Made by a program: the position numbers and the translations under genes. Shown here piece by piece: positions 8,682 through 17,948 of a stretch of 64,000 nt of DNA; position 1 is the stretch's first letter, and the number at the start of each line of letters is the position of its first letter. The notes below the pieces were generated by a model. That model had not been told where the DNA came from, made no database searches, and saw only the letters and a program-made list of their open reading frames with translations. This DNA comes from Aquirufa lenticrescens. Lineage in GTDB: Bacteria > Bacteroidota > Bacteroidia > Cytophagales > Spirosomataceae. The stretch lies in NCBI RefSeq assembly GCF_019916085.1, contig NZ_CP049834.1, forward strand, positions 1,410,501 to 1,474,500, written 5' to 3'.

Positions 8682-9744
8682 AATCTTTTTTCTAGCATCT
8701 GCTGCATCTATTCATACATTTAAATGGTTAGAAATCGTTTCGTTGAATAGTAGTTATTCTGTTTATTTGATTACGATTCATGACATCAAATTTAACTTTA
8801 ATAAAAATATTAGAGTTATAAAGTTACCTATTAGCGGCCCATTTGGCTATATATTTAATTACTTTCACTTAAAGAAAATTCTAAAATTAGAATCCCCCTA
8901 CCTAATCCATAGTTTTTACGCAAGTGGATATGGCTTTATGGGGTTGATTTGTAATTACAAAAGATTTTTAGTATCAGTCTGGGGATCAGATATTTTATTG
9001 TTCCCCCAAAAAAGCTTTATACATAAGCAGTTAATAAATTTTGTTTTTAAATTTTCTCATGCAATTTGTTCTACTTCTATTTGTATGATAAATGAAATTA
9101 AGTTATTGGGAGATTATAGTTCAAAAATTTATCATATTCCATTTGGTGTAAATACTGAAAATTTTGTAAAAAAGAGGGTTGATAATAATTCAAATTTTAT
9201 TGTTATAGGCACAGTGAAGTCATTAGAATATGTTTATGGCATTGACATAATGATAATTACCTTTGCTCAATTAATTCGTTTGACAAATATCCCTTTAAAG
9301 TTATTTATTTATGGATCAGGTTCTCAGGAAGTTGAATTAAAATTATTAATAAAGAATTTATGTTTAGAAGAGTTCATTTATTTAAAGGGAGTTATTATTA
9401 ATGATGATGTTCCTAAAGTTCTAAATTCATTTGATATTTTTTTTGCATTAAGTAGGAGTGAAAGTTTTGGCGTATCAGTTCTAGAAGCTTTAAGTTGTGG
9501 ATTACCTGTTGTTTGTTCAAAAGCTGCTGGATTTGTAGAATTGATTACTAATCGTGAAAATGGGATTCTTGTCGATATTGATAACATTTCTGATATTGTG
9601 GAAAAAATATTAGAATTGATTTCTTCTAGGGGACTTAGGGAGGAACTTGGGAGGAACGGTATAAATTTTGTGCAAAATAATTATTCTCATCTTTTGTTCA
9701 GGGATAATATTTTAAATTTTTATAACAAACAAATAAGTAATTGA
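8665..9744 (+). CDS. Family 4 glycosyltransferase
   Basis: 359 residues from a TTG start overlapping the previous gene by 17 bases. The N-terminal domain has FLASAASIHTFKWLE and a WGSDILLFP segment; the C-terminal Rossmann domain carries SRSESFGVSVLEAL and GLPVVCSKAAG, the GT4 nucleotide-sugar site with its E-x7-E spacing. This is a retaining GT-B enzyme acting at the cytoplasmic membrane. The end overlaps the polymerase gene by four bases. Donor sugar unknown. Confidence 0.85.
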   Translation: MKERHKIFFLASAASIHTFKWLEIVSLNSSYSVYLITIHDIKFNFNKNIRVIKLPISGPFGYIFNYFHLKKILKLESPYLIHSFYASGYGFMGLICNYKRFLVSVWGSDILLFPQKSFIHKQLINFVFKFSHAICSTSICMINEIKLLGDYSSKIYHIPFGVNTENFVKKRVDNNSNFIVIGTVKSLEYVYGIDIMIITFAQLIRLTNIPLKLFIYGSGSQEVELKLLIKNLCLEEFIYLKGVIINDDVPKVLNSFDIFFALSRSESFGVSVLEALSCGLPVVCSKAAGFVELITNRENGILVDIDNISDIVEKILELISSRGLREELGRNGINFVQNNYSHLLFRDNILNFYNKQISN

Positions 9745-11156
9745 AGCAAAAGTTGTACATTTTATCATTCCTGATACTTATAATATTGCTTTTTAGAGGT
9801 GATCAGTTTTTTGTTGTCAATTTCTTAGCGTTAGTAATATGTTTGCTTATTCTTACAATTAATAGTTTTAACCTAACAAAATTTACTTCGATTGTTGTAA
9901 TTGGGCATATTGTGCAATTTCCAATTGCTTCTTTTTTAGCCAATAGTCAAGAAGTATATTCAGAATCTATAATGAGTAAAGAAGAATTTGGGCAAACTTC
10001 CAGTTCAATAGGATCAATGGCATTAGCTATGGTTGCTTTTTTATTAGGAATACTTGCTTTTCGAGTTGTTAATAAAAAGCCAATTGTAGATACTCCGATT
10101 TTATTATTAGGAGGTAAATATAATTTCAACTTGATAGGCCTATCATTCATTTTTTATATTGTTTATATATTTTTTTCTATTGCTACAAATACATATTTCC
10201 ATTCTTCAGCTGGGGAGTTTGATGTAAATAATTCTACTAATTTTGGATTTATTGGCTATTTATATTATTTTGGTTTGGTTTCAATAATTGCTTCTTTTTA
10301 TAATTATTTACTTACCGAGACAAACAAGAATTTATTTATATTTATCTTCTTTACTGTTTTATTTGAAATTTTATTAGTTCCTAGTGGACAAAGACGATTT
10401 ATTATACTTCCCATATTTATAATTGGGATACTTTTTTTTACACACAAGAAGGTATCAATGTTTAAAGTAATAATTACGGCTTTTATTTTACCTGTATTGA
10501 TTTTATTATTACCCATTTTAGAATATATAAGGACTGATTTTAATGGATTAAGTTTTTCAGATTTAATTTCAAATATTCAATTTTTTTCTGATAAAATAGT
10601 TGATCCGATTTCTGGAGCTTCCCCTGCTATAGCTTTATTTATCAGGAGAATCTCTGATTATCCGTCGGTTGGTTATATTTACGACTATGTGAGTTCAGGG
10701 AGAATTAAATATTATGGTTTTTCAGATTTGGTTCAAGCCCCATTGTATATACTTCCCACTTTTTTAAGGCCTGAGATTGATTTGAGTTTTGCTTATGATG
10801 CTCAAATTATGCAAAAAATAGCATTTAGAGGAGAGATTAATGGGAGTTCTCCAATGATGCTTATTGGTGACTTTCTAATACGTGGTGGTTTGATTTCAGT
10901 TTTTTTGGGTTTTTTTATTTTAGGTATTATACTAGACTATTTATCTTATTTAATTAATCCGACAAGGGGGCAAATAAGTTTTCTAATTTGGATTTTTTTA
11001 TTAGATTATTTTTCAATGTTGCATACAATGACAATTTTAAAAGTGTTCACCCTTCTTACTAGACACTTATTATTCTTTTATATTTTTTCTAAATTTCTTG
11101 TTATAATTTCTAAAATTAATTTTAAAATAAAGATAATTAAAAATGAATCAAATTAG
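9741..11156 (+). CDS. wzy: Wzy-like oligosaccharide repeat-unit polymerase
   Basis: 471 residues from a TTG start in TTGA overlap with the upstream stop. Very hydrophobic, with about ten or more membrane segments and one large hydrophilic loop near residues 265-365 containing a cluster of conserved-looking charged residues (SGQRRF before it, RRISDYPSVGY within it). This layout is that of Wzy/O-antigen polymerases, which join flipped repeat units in the periplasm. Sequence alone is weakly conserved in this family, so the call rests on topology and on its place in the cluster. Confidence 0.75.
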   Translation: MKQKLYILSFLILIILLFRGDQFFVVNFLALVICLLILTINSFNLTKFTSIVVIGHIVQFPIASFLANSQEVYSESIMSKEEFGQTSSSIGSMALAMVAFLLGILAFRVVNKKPIVDTPILLLGGKYNFNLIGLSFIFYIVYIFFSIATNTYFHSSAGEFDVNNSTNFGFIGYLYYFGLVSIIASFYNYLLTETNKNLFIFIFFTVLFEILLVPSGQRRFIILPIFIIGILFFTHKKVSMFKVIITAFILPVLILLLPILEYIRTDFNGLSFSDLISNIQFFSDKIVDPISGASPAIALFIRRISDYPSVGYIYDYVSSGRIKYYGFSDLVQAPLYILPTFLRPEIDLSFAYDAQIMQKIAFRGEINGSSPMMLIGDFLIRGGLISVFLGFFILGIILDYLSYLINPTRGQISFLIWIFLLDYFSMLHTMTILKVFTLLTRHLLFFYIFSKFLVIISKINFKIKIIKNESN

Positions 11157-12156
11157 TTTTGCCATAATAGGTTGTGGAAGAATTGCTCAAAGGCATGCCG
11201 AGCACATTTCAAAAAGGGGCATTTTGAAAGCAGTATGTGATATTAATGTTGAAAAAGCTGAAAAACTTGCATCACAATATGGTTGTGATTTTTATTCAGA
11301 TATAGCCGATTTGGTTTTGAATGAGAAAAGTATTGATGTAATAGCTATCTGTAGTCCAAATGGATTACATTCTCAGCATGCAATTACTTGCCTCAATGCT
11401 GGATATAATGTTATTTGTGAAAAGCCAATGGCTTTAAGTGCTTTTGATTGTGGCGAAATGATTAAAGCAGCAGAAAAGTCAAATAAAAGATTATTTGCAA
11501 TAAAGCAAAATAGATTTAATCCTCCAGTTTTAGCAATCAAAGAGGTTATTGAAAAGGGTATTTTAGGTGAAATTTACAGTGTTCAATTATCGTGTTTTTG
11601 GAATCGAAATGAAGATTACTATAAAGACTCATGGAAAGGATCTAAAGATTTAGACGGAGGAACTCTCTATACACAATTTAGTCATTTTATTGATCTTTTA
11701 TATTGGATGATTGGTGATATAGACTCTGTCCAAGCATTTACTGGAAATTTCGCTCACAAAGGAATAATTGAATTCGAAGATACTGGTGTCGTTATTGCTA
11801 AATTCAAATCTGGCGCATTAGGAACAATTAATTATACCGTTAATAGTTATGATAAAAATATGGAAGGCTCTTTGACAATATTTGCGGAAAACGGGACTGT
11901 TAAAATTGGGGGGCAATATTTAAATGAATTAGAATATCAAAGTATAAAAAATTATAATATTGAGAAATTACCTCAAGGGAATAAACCTAATAATTATGGT
12001 AATTATGTTGGATCAATGAGTAATCATGATAAAGTATATGACAATTTATTAGATGTATTAAATAATAGTGGAAGTATTAATGCTAGCTTGTTCGATGGCT
12101 TGAAAACAGTTGAGATTATAGAAAAAATTTATAATTCTGTTAAAAATGATAGATAA
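11143..12156 (+). CDS. Gfo/Idh/MocA oxidoreductase, WlbA-like
   Basis: 337 residues. IIGCGRIAQRHAEHI is the N-terminal dinucleotide-binding motif and CEKPMAL near residue 93 the family signature; the C-terminal half is the beta-sheet substrate domain (GGTLYTQFSHFIDLLYW). With the hexapeptide acetyltransferase and DegT aminotransferase immediately downstream it forms the trio known from WlbA-WlbB-WlbC (WbpB-D-E), which turns UDP-GlcNAc uronic acid into a 2,3-diacetamido sugar. WlbA oxidises C3. The assignment to that pathway is inference; the needed 6-dehydrogenase is not in view. Confidence 0.8.
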   Translation: MNQISFAIIGCGRIAQRHAEHISKRGILKAVCDINVEKAEKLASQYGCDFYSDIADLVLNEKSIDVIAICSPNGLHSQHAITCLNAGYNVICEKPMALSAFDCGEMIKAAEKSNKRLFAIKQNRFNPPVLAIKEVIEKGILGEIYSVQLSCFWNRNEDYYKDSWKGSKDLDGGTLYTQFSHFIDLLYWMIGDIDSVQAFTGNFAHKGIIEFEDTGVVIAKFKSGALGTINYTVNSYDKNMEGSLTIFAENGTVKIGGQYLNELEYQSIKNYNIEKLPQGNKPNNYGNYVGSMSNHDKVYDNLLDVLNNSGSINASLFDGLKTVEIIEKIYNSVKNDR

Positions 12157-12610
12157 TTCAAACGTTATAGATAGTGGGATAACAAATGTCAAGTTTGGTC
12201 AAAATGTTAAAGTGATCAAGCCTGTTAATTTGTATGGGTGTGAAATTAATGAAGGAGTATTCATTGGACCTTTTGTAGAAATTCAAAAAGATGTTATTAT
12301 TGGAAGTTTCACTAAGATTCAATCTCATTCATTTATTTGTGAGTTGGTAACGATTGGGGAAAGATGTTTTATTGGCCATGGAGTTATGTTTATCAATGAT
12401 TTGTTTGAAGGAGGTGGCCCAGCTAAAGGAGATAAGTCAAAATGGAAAAAAACAAATATTGGCAATTATGTCTCGATTGGAAGTAATGCAACAATATTGC
12501 CGGTATCAATTTGTGATAATGTAGTGATTGGAGCGGGAGCTGTAGTTACAAAAAATATTGATACTCCAGGTACTTATATAGGAAATCCCGCAAGAAAATT
12601 AATTAAATAG
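12146..12610 (+). CDS. Hexapeptide-repeat acetyltransferase, WlbB-like
   Basis: 154 residues made largely of left-handed beta-helix hexads (for example GVFIGPFVEIQKDVIIG). GHGVMFIND carries the catalytic-type histidine region, and the end IGAGAVVTKNID...GNPARKLIK is the usual closing segment. It overlaps the oxidoreductase by eleven bases and precedes the aminotransferase by two. Expected role: acetylation of the C3 amino group made by the next enzyme. It is shorter than typical WlbB and near FdtC in length, so a dTDP-3-amino sugar pathway is the main alternative. Confidence 0.8.
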   Translation: MIDNSNVIDSGITNVKFGQNVKVIKPVNLYGCEINEGVFIGPFVEIQKDVIIGSFTKIQSHSFICELVTIGERCFIGHGVMFINDLFEGGGPAKGDKSKWKKTNIGNYVSIGSNATILPVSICDNVVIGAGAVVTKNIDTPGTYIGNPARKLIK

Positions 12611-12612
12611 AC

Positions 12613-13725
12613 ATGAAAGTAAAATTTGCAGACTTAAAGACACAGTACCTTTCATTAAAAAGTGAAATTGACAGTGCAGTGTTAGGCGTTATTGATGAAT
12701 TGGCATTTGTCGGAGGCAAATACCCTAAAAAATTTGAAGAAGAATTTAAAGCCTTGTATAAGGTTACAGAGTGTGTTTCAGTTGCCAACGGAACGGATGC
12801 AATTTATATAGCTCTTAAAATGTTGGGTATTGGTATTGGTGATGAAGTAATTACTACTGCATCAAGTTGGATTTCTACTTCTGAAACTATTTCTCAAACA
12901 GGGGCCACTCCTGTATTCGTAGATATAGATGATTATTATACTATTGATTCTAATAAAATTGAAGCGGCGATTACCAAAAAGACAAAAGCGATTATACCAG
13001 TTCATTTGTATGGCCAAGCGGCAGATATGGACAAAATTATGAAAATTGCGTCTACTTATAATCTATTTGTAGTTGAGGATTGTGCACAATCGCATTTTTC
13101 GATGTTGAATGGTAAATATGTGGGTTCTTTTGGTAACGCTTCCACATTTAGTTTTTATCCTGGGAAAAATTTGGGGGCCTATGGTGATGCCGGCTGTATT
13201 TTAACTAATGATAATGACCTAAGTAATAAATGTAGGATGTTTGCGAATCATGGTGCATTAAAGAAACACGAGCATAAAATAGAAGGGATAAATAGTAGGT
13301 TGGATGGTATACAAGCCGCTATTTTAAGTGTTAAGTTACCTCATTTAAATTCGTGGAATCAAAAGCGAAATAATAATGCTATGATTTATAATTCCTTACT
13401 TAAGGATATAGATTCAGTTCAAATCCCTAAAATTAGAGAAAACTCTTTTCATACATTTCATTTGTATGTAATTAGAGTGAAAGAAAGAAATGAACTTGTT
13501 TCATATTTGAATTCAAAAGGTGTTGAAACAGCAATTCACTACCCTAATCCACTTCCATTATTACCTGCCTATGCATATTTGAATACAGATCCTGGATTAA
13601 TACCGAATTCAATTAAACACCATGAAGAAATTATATCTTTACCCATGTACCCTGAATTAGATTCTGAATCTATTTCATATGTTGTAAACTGCATTAAAGA
13701 ATTTTACAAATCTAAATTAAAGTAA
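12613..13725 (+). CDS. DegT/DnrJ/EryC1 sugar aminotransferase, WlbC-like
   Basis: 370 residues. PLP enzyme with the family landmarks GTDAIYIALK near residue 60, VEDCAQSH for the cofactor ring aspartate, and the Schiff-base lysine K185 in FYPGKNLGAYGD. Length and motif order are normal. It probably aminates the 3-keto sugar made by the oxidoreductase at 11143-12156, ahead of acetylation by the intervening acetyltransferase. A second DegT enzyme of this cluster (15811-16917) is clearly different in sequence and probably serves another sugar. Confidence 0.85.
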   Translation: MKVKFADLKTQYLSLKSEIDSAVLGVIDELAFVGGKYPKKFEEEFKALYKVTECVSVANGTDAIYIALKMLGIGIGDEVITTASSWISTSETISQTGATPVFVDIDDYYTIDSNKIEAAITKKTKAIIPVHLYGQAADMDKIMKIASTYNLFVVEDCAQSHFSMLNGKYVGSFGNASTFSFYPGKNLGAYGDAGCILTNDNDLSNKCRMFANHGALKKHEHKIEGINSRLDGIQAAILSVKLPHLNSWNQKRNNNAMIYNSLLKDIDSVQIPKIRENSFHTFHLYVIRVKERNELVSYLNSKGVETAIHYPNPLPLLPAYAYLNTDPGLIPNSIKHHEEIISLPMYPELDSESISYVVNCIKEFYKSKLK

Positions 13726-15002
13726 TGAAAATTTGGTTAGTTACAATCGGGGAGCCAATATTCCATCCAAACAATAAATTGAGATTACACAGAACAGGGA
13801 TACTCTCTAAATTTATTTTAGAAAATAGAAAGGATATAGATGTAATTTGGTGGACTTCAACTTTTAATCATTTTACTAAAGAGCAAATGTTTGAAAAAAC
13901 AACTGATTACAGAGTTGGGGCCAACTTAAAAATGATAGCAATTAATGGAGGAGGGTATAAAAAAAATGTTTCAATAGATAGAGTAAATGATCATGCCAAA
14001 ATTAATGAGATCTTCAAAAAATATATTCTAATCGAAGATAAGCCAGATATTATAGTTGCGTCGTTTCCAACAATTGGGTTATGCGAATCTGCATTAATTT
14101 TTGCCAAAAAAAATAATATTCCAATTTTGATTGACTATCGGGATTTATGGCCTGAAGTCTATATAGATTTAATCCCAAAGCAGTTAAAATTTATTGGAAA
14201 ATTTTTATTTTATCCTCTAATTAGAAAAGTAGATAATATATTTAAGAATGCAACAGGCATAATAGGTGTGACAGATAGTTTTTTGACAATAGGTTTAAAT
14301 AAGGCAAAAAGGAAAAAAAATCAATTTGATTCTGTTTTTCCATTAGGGTATTTAAAAAATCAGTTCGATGAAAAGGAATTAGGAAATGCAAATGTATATT
14401 GGGATAAAATACTTTCTAAACACCCTAAATTAAGGGTTTGTTTTTTCGGTGCTATTGGATATCAAAGTGATTGGGATACAATTTTATCTTGTATAGCAAT
14501 GGCGCACAATCTTACCCTACCAGTTGAATTTGTGATTTGTGGTTCTGGAGATAAGCTAAATGATTTAATTAATAGAACCCAAGAATTTCATAATGTTATT
14601 TTCCCAGGATTTGTATCAGCATCACAAATTGGCTCGCTAATGCAAAAATCTGATTTTGGGTTGTGTGCATTTTTGGCTAAAGAAAATTACTTAAATGCAA
14701 TTCCAGGAAAATCTATTGAATATATGTCTGGGGGGCTACCTATATTAAATTCCTTAAAAGACAGCGAATTAGGTTGTTTAATTTCTAAGCACAAAATTGG
14801 ATTTAATTACGATAACGCGGAGTCCCTTTTGTCTATATTAAGATCAGCAATTGAGAATAAATTTGATGTATTAAAACTCAAAGAAAATAGTAGTAACATA
14901 TATAAAAATTACTTTGACTCTAACGCTGTATATAAAAGCTATTTGGGTCATATTGAAAATTGCATTTCTTTTTATAGTCAGGAAAAACTAAAAGATAATT
15001 AA
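13725..15002 (+). CDS. Family 4 glycosyltransferase
   Basis: 425 residues starting in a TAATG overlap. The N-terminal domain opens with WLVTIGEPIF and has IDYRDLWPEVYIDL near residue 137, a segment typical of WbuB/WlbH-like GT4 enzymes. PGFVSASQIGSLM and PGKSIEYMSGG make the C-terminal donor site. Its place directly after the WlbABC-like trio suggests that it may transfer the diacetamido sugar made there (inference). A run of six Gs lies at 14730-14735. Confidence 0.8.
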   Translation: MKIWLVTIGEPIFHPNNKLRLHRTGILSKFILENRKDIDVIWWTSTFNHFTKEQMFEKTTDYRVGANLKMIAINGGGYKKNVSIDRVNDHAKINEIFKKYILIEDKPDIIVASFPTIGLCESALIFAKKNNIPILIDYRDLWPEVYIDLIPKQLKFIGKFLFYPLIRKVDNIFKNATGIIGVTDSFLTIGLNKAKRKKNQFDSVFPLGYLKNQFDEKELGNANVYWDKILSKHPKLRVCFFGAIGYQSDWDTILSCIAMAHNLTLPVEFVICGSGDKLNDLINRTQEFHNVIFPGFVSASQIGSLMQKSDFGLCAFLAKENYLNAIPGKSIEYMSGGLPILNSLKDSELGCLISKHKIGFNYDNAESLLSILRSAIENKFDVLKLKENSSNIYKNYFDSNAVYKSYLGHIENCISFYSQEKLKDN

Positions 15003-15771
15003 TGGAATTAGAAGATAAGTTGATTGAACAGAATAGGTATAATTCTTCTTCAAAAGAAAAGCTTAATTCATCTTTTGGGACTACTTCAAATTTGGGCAGT
15101 CTAGCTTATCCTGCCTATTTACAAGCTCCATATGTTCATTACGAAAGTTTGATTGCAGAGTTTGTAGGTCAGAAAAAAAAGATTAAACAACTTGATTTGT
15201 GTTGTGGGGATGGAGTGCACTCTTTTACTGCAGCTTTTTACGGTGCAAATGTGATTGCATTAGATTATGCTGAAAATAGTATACTAATTGCGGAAAAACG
15301 TGCTAATGAATTAAGTCTTGATGTTGAATTTAGAACATGTGATGTTGAAGATTTACCATTTGAAGATAATTCTTTTGATCTTGTAACTTGCATTGGGAGT
15401 CTTTCCTATTTGAATCATGAGGTATTTTTATCCAAAGTTAAAAGAGTTTTAATACCTGGTGGTGTTTTCATTTGTGTAGATTCATTTAATCATAATATTT
15501 TTACAGGCTTAATAGATTTTATCATTATTTAAAAAAGAGGAGATCATTGAGTACTTTGAAAAGAATGCCCAATATTAAATTATTAAAAAGAGTAGACGAA
15601 TTATTCAAAGACATTAAAGTGAGCTATTTCAGGACATTTGTTTTTATTTGTCCAGTTTTGAAAATATTTTTTGATGATAATAAAGTTGAAAGGATAGTGT
15701 CTAAAATGGATTATTTGTTTCCAAAGCTCAAAAAATTCGCGTTTAAAGTTGTTATAAGGGTTGAAAAATAA
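15002..15771 (+). pseudogene. Class I SAM-dependent methyltransferase, broken by a one-base frameshift
   Basis: Frame 1 encodes 176 residues with the SAM motif LDLCCGDGVHSF, the acidic ALDYAENS and the post-motif LPFEDNSFDLVTCIGS, then ends in an odd tail at 15532. The next frame continues without a stop from about 15514 (NRFYHYLKKRRSLSTLKRMP) to 15771. Adding one A in TTAATAG at 15509-15515 would restore a single protein of about 256 residues, a normal methyltransferase length. So either the gene is inactive in this strain or the base is a sequencing error. The intact product would methylate a sugar or precursor. Confidence 0.8.
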
Positions 15772-15810
15772 TTAATAAAAAGATATAATAAATTTAATAA
15801 AATTAAGATT

Positions 15811-16917
15811 ATGAAAAATGTTCCGTTTTTTAATTACCCTCATTTATTTAAATCCCATGAAGAAGATTTTATAAGAATTTTTAAGGATGTAGGCTACAGG
15901 GGTGCTTATATACTTCAAAAAGATTTACAAGATTTTGAAGAAAATCTAGCAAAGTTTGCAGGAACAAAGTATGCGGTTGGTTTAGCAAATGGTACAGATG
16001 CAATATGGATTGCATTGATGGCTGCAGGCATTGGAAAAGGAGACGAGGTGATTTTTGCTTCTCATACGTACATTGCAACAGCAGCTTCAATTCATTTTGT
16101 AGGGGCAATTCCAGTTCCTGCTGATTGTAAAGAAGATCATATGATTGATCCTGATTCAGTAAGAAAATTAATCACTTCGAAGACTAAAGCAATTTTACCT
16201 ACACAAGTCAATGGTAGATGTTGTGACATGGACGAATTAATGAAAATCGCACGTGAATATAACCTGATTGTGCTAGAAGATGCAGCACAAGGATTAGGGG
16301 CCAAATTTAAAGGCAATGGTGTTGGAACGTTTGATAAAGGTGGAACAATTAGTTTTTACCCTGCTAAGAATTTAGGTAGCTTTGGAGATGCAGGAGGTTT
16401 TGTGACTAACGATAAAGATATGTATGAAAAAGTCATGTTATATAGGGACCACGGAAGAAATGATGATGGTGTTTTTGTAATGTGGGGATTTAATTCAAGG
16501 TTAGATAATTTGCAAGCGGCAATACTTGATTTTAAGCTTACATTTTATTCAAAGGAGATTGAAAGAAGAAGGGAAATAGCACAAATGTATCAAGATAGAT
16601 TAGGGCATTTACCACAACTCCAACTTCCGCCGGCTCCAAATTCAAGTTCGGATTATTATGATGTTTATCAAAACTATGAAATAGAAGCCCTAAAAAGGGA
16701 TGAACTTAAGCAACATCTTAAAGATAATGGTATTGGTACTTTAATTCAATGGAGCGGACAGCCAGTACATTCAATAACGAGTTTAGGGTTCACTGGTGTT
16801 GGACTTCCATACACTGAAGAAATGTTTACTAAATGTTTGATGATCCCAATGAATACAGCATTGACAAATGATGACATAGAATATGTTTGTGAACAAATTG
16901 TAAAATTTTATAATTAA
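15811..16917 (+). CDS. DegT/DnrJ/EryC1 aminotransferase
   Basis: 368 residues. GTDAIWIALMAAG, VLEDAAQGLGA and the PLP lysine K186 in FYPAKNLGSFGDAG mark a sugar aminotransferase. Its end overlaps the start of the E1-alpha gene (TAATG), so it is translationally coupled to the E1 alpha/beta pair; those three genes look like one biochemical module. Which keto substrate it uses is unknown. It differs from the WlbC-like paralogue at 12613 and has its own short leader of about 40 AT-rich bases. Confidence 0.85.
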   Translation: MKNVPFFNYPHLFKSHEEDFIRIFKDVGYRGAYILQKDLQDFEENLAKFAGTKYAVGLANGTDAIWIALMAAGIGKGDEVIFASHTYIATAASIHFVGAIPVPADCKEDHMIDPDSVRKLITSKTKAILPTQVNGRCCDMDELMKIAREYNLIVLEDAAQGLGAKFKGNGVGTFDKGGTISFYPAKNLGSFGDAGGFVTNDKDMYEKVMLYRDHGRNDDGVFVMWGFNSRLDNLQAAILDFKLTFYSKEIERRREIAQMYQDRLGHLPQLQLPPAPNSSSDYYDVYQNYEIEALKRDELKQHLKDNGIGTLIQWSGQPVHSITSLGFTGVGLPYTEEMFTKCLMIPMNTALTNDDIEYVCEQIVKFYN

Positions 16918-17945
16918 TGAAACAAGAAGTAAATGAATTAATTGATCCATTAAAGTTTAGGGACAGGATTGACATTAAGGGTATCGAAAAGTCCATGCTT
17001 GTTGATATGCTCAGAAAAATGGTGCTAATTAGAAAAGCAGAAGAAAAACTTTCAGAGCATGTTGAATCTGGTAAAATAAAATGTCCCTGTCATTTAGGCA
17101 TAGGTCAAGAAGCTATAGGGGTGGCAGTTTCATTAGTAATGAGAAAGTCTGACCGTGCTTTTGGAGCTCATAGATCTCATTCTCATTTTTTAGCGTTAAA
17201 TGAAAATACATATTCTTTGTTTGCAGAAGTACTTGGCAAATATGATGGTTGTTCTCATGGTATGGGTGGATCTATGCACATTGTCGATAATGATAATGGA
17301 TTTAAAGGGTCAGTTCCAATTGTTGGAGCAACAATTCCAATTGCAACGGGGGCTGCATTAGCTGCCAAAATGGATAAGGCTGGGGATATATCAATTAGCT
17401 ATTTTGGAGATGGTGCTTGTGAAGAGGGTGTGTTGCACGAGTCTTTAAACATGGCATCAATAATGAATCTTCCAGTTCTATATGTTTGTGAAAACAATCT
17501 TTTTGCAAGCCATTTACACATTGATTTAAGACAGCCGTCTAACTCCACTTCTAGATTTGCGAGAGCTCATCATATTAATTACAGCACCGTGGATGGAAAT
17601 GATGTTGTAGGTATGTATAAGTTGTTAAAATCTGAAATTGAATCAATGAGGAGTTCAAATACTCCATATTATCTTGAGGCTTATACATACAGATGGAAAG
17701 GCCATGTAGGGCATAGAGATGATATAGATGTAGGTGTTAAACGCGGCGCTCAATTAGACGCTTGGAAAAAAAGGGATCCTATAAAAAGATTAGCAGATTC
17801 TCTTATTCACGAAGGTATTTTAACTGAAAGTGAATGTCAGAATCTGAATAATGAAATTCAAAATAAAATTAATTCCGATTGGGAAAAGGCTGAACTTGCA
17901 TCATTCCCCCAAAATGAATTTTTAATAACACAAGTTTATTCTTAG
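16917..17945 (+). CDS. Thiamine-diphosphate-dependent E1 component, alpha subunit
   Basis: 342 residues, the normal length for E1 alpha. G164-D165-G166 opens the ThDP motif GDGACEEG and ends about 28 residues later in CENN. HRSHSHFLA and the late YRWKGHVGHRDD correspond to the active-site loops of pyruvate, acetoin and branched-chain E1 alpha subunits. In those complexes E1 decarboxylates a 2-oxo acid and passes the acyl group to a lipoyl E2. No E2 or E3 gene is in view and the neighbours are sugar genes, so here the two-carbon or acyl unit may go to a sugar (inference). Confidence 0.85.
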   Translation: MKQEVNELIDPLKFRDRIDIKGIEKSMLVDMLRKMVLIRKAEEKLSEHVESGKIKCPCHLGIGQEAIGVAVSLVMRKSDRAFGAHRSHSHFLALNENTYSLFAEVLGKYDGCSHGMGGSMHIVDNDNGFKGSVPIVGATIPIATGAALAAKMDKAGDISISYFGDGACEEGVLHESLNMASIMNLPVLYVCENNLFASHLHIDLRQPSNSTSRFARAHHINYSTVDGNDVVGMYKLLKSEIESMRSSNTPYYLEAYTYRWKGHVGHRDDIDVGVKRGAQLDAWKKRDPIKRLADSLIHEGILTESECQNLNNEIQNKINSDWEKAELASFPQNEFLITQVYS

Positions 17946-17948
17946 ACG

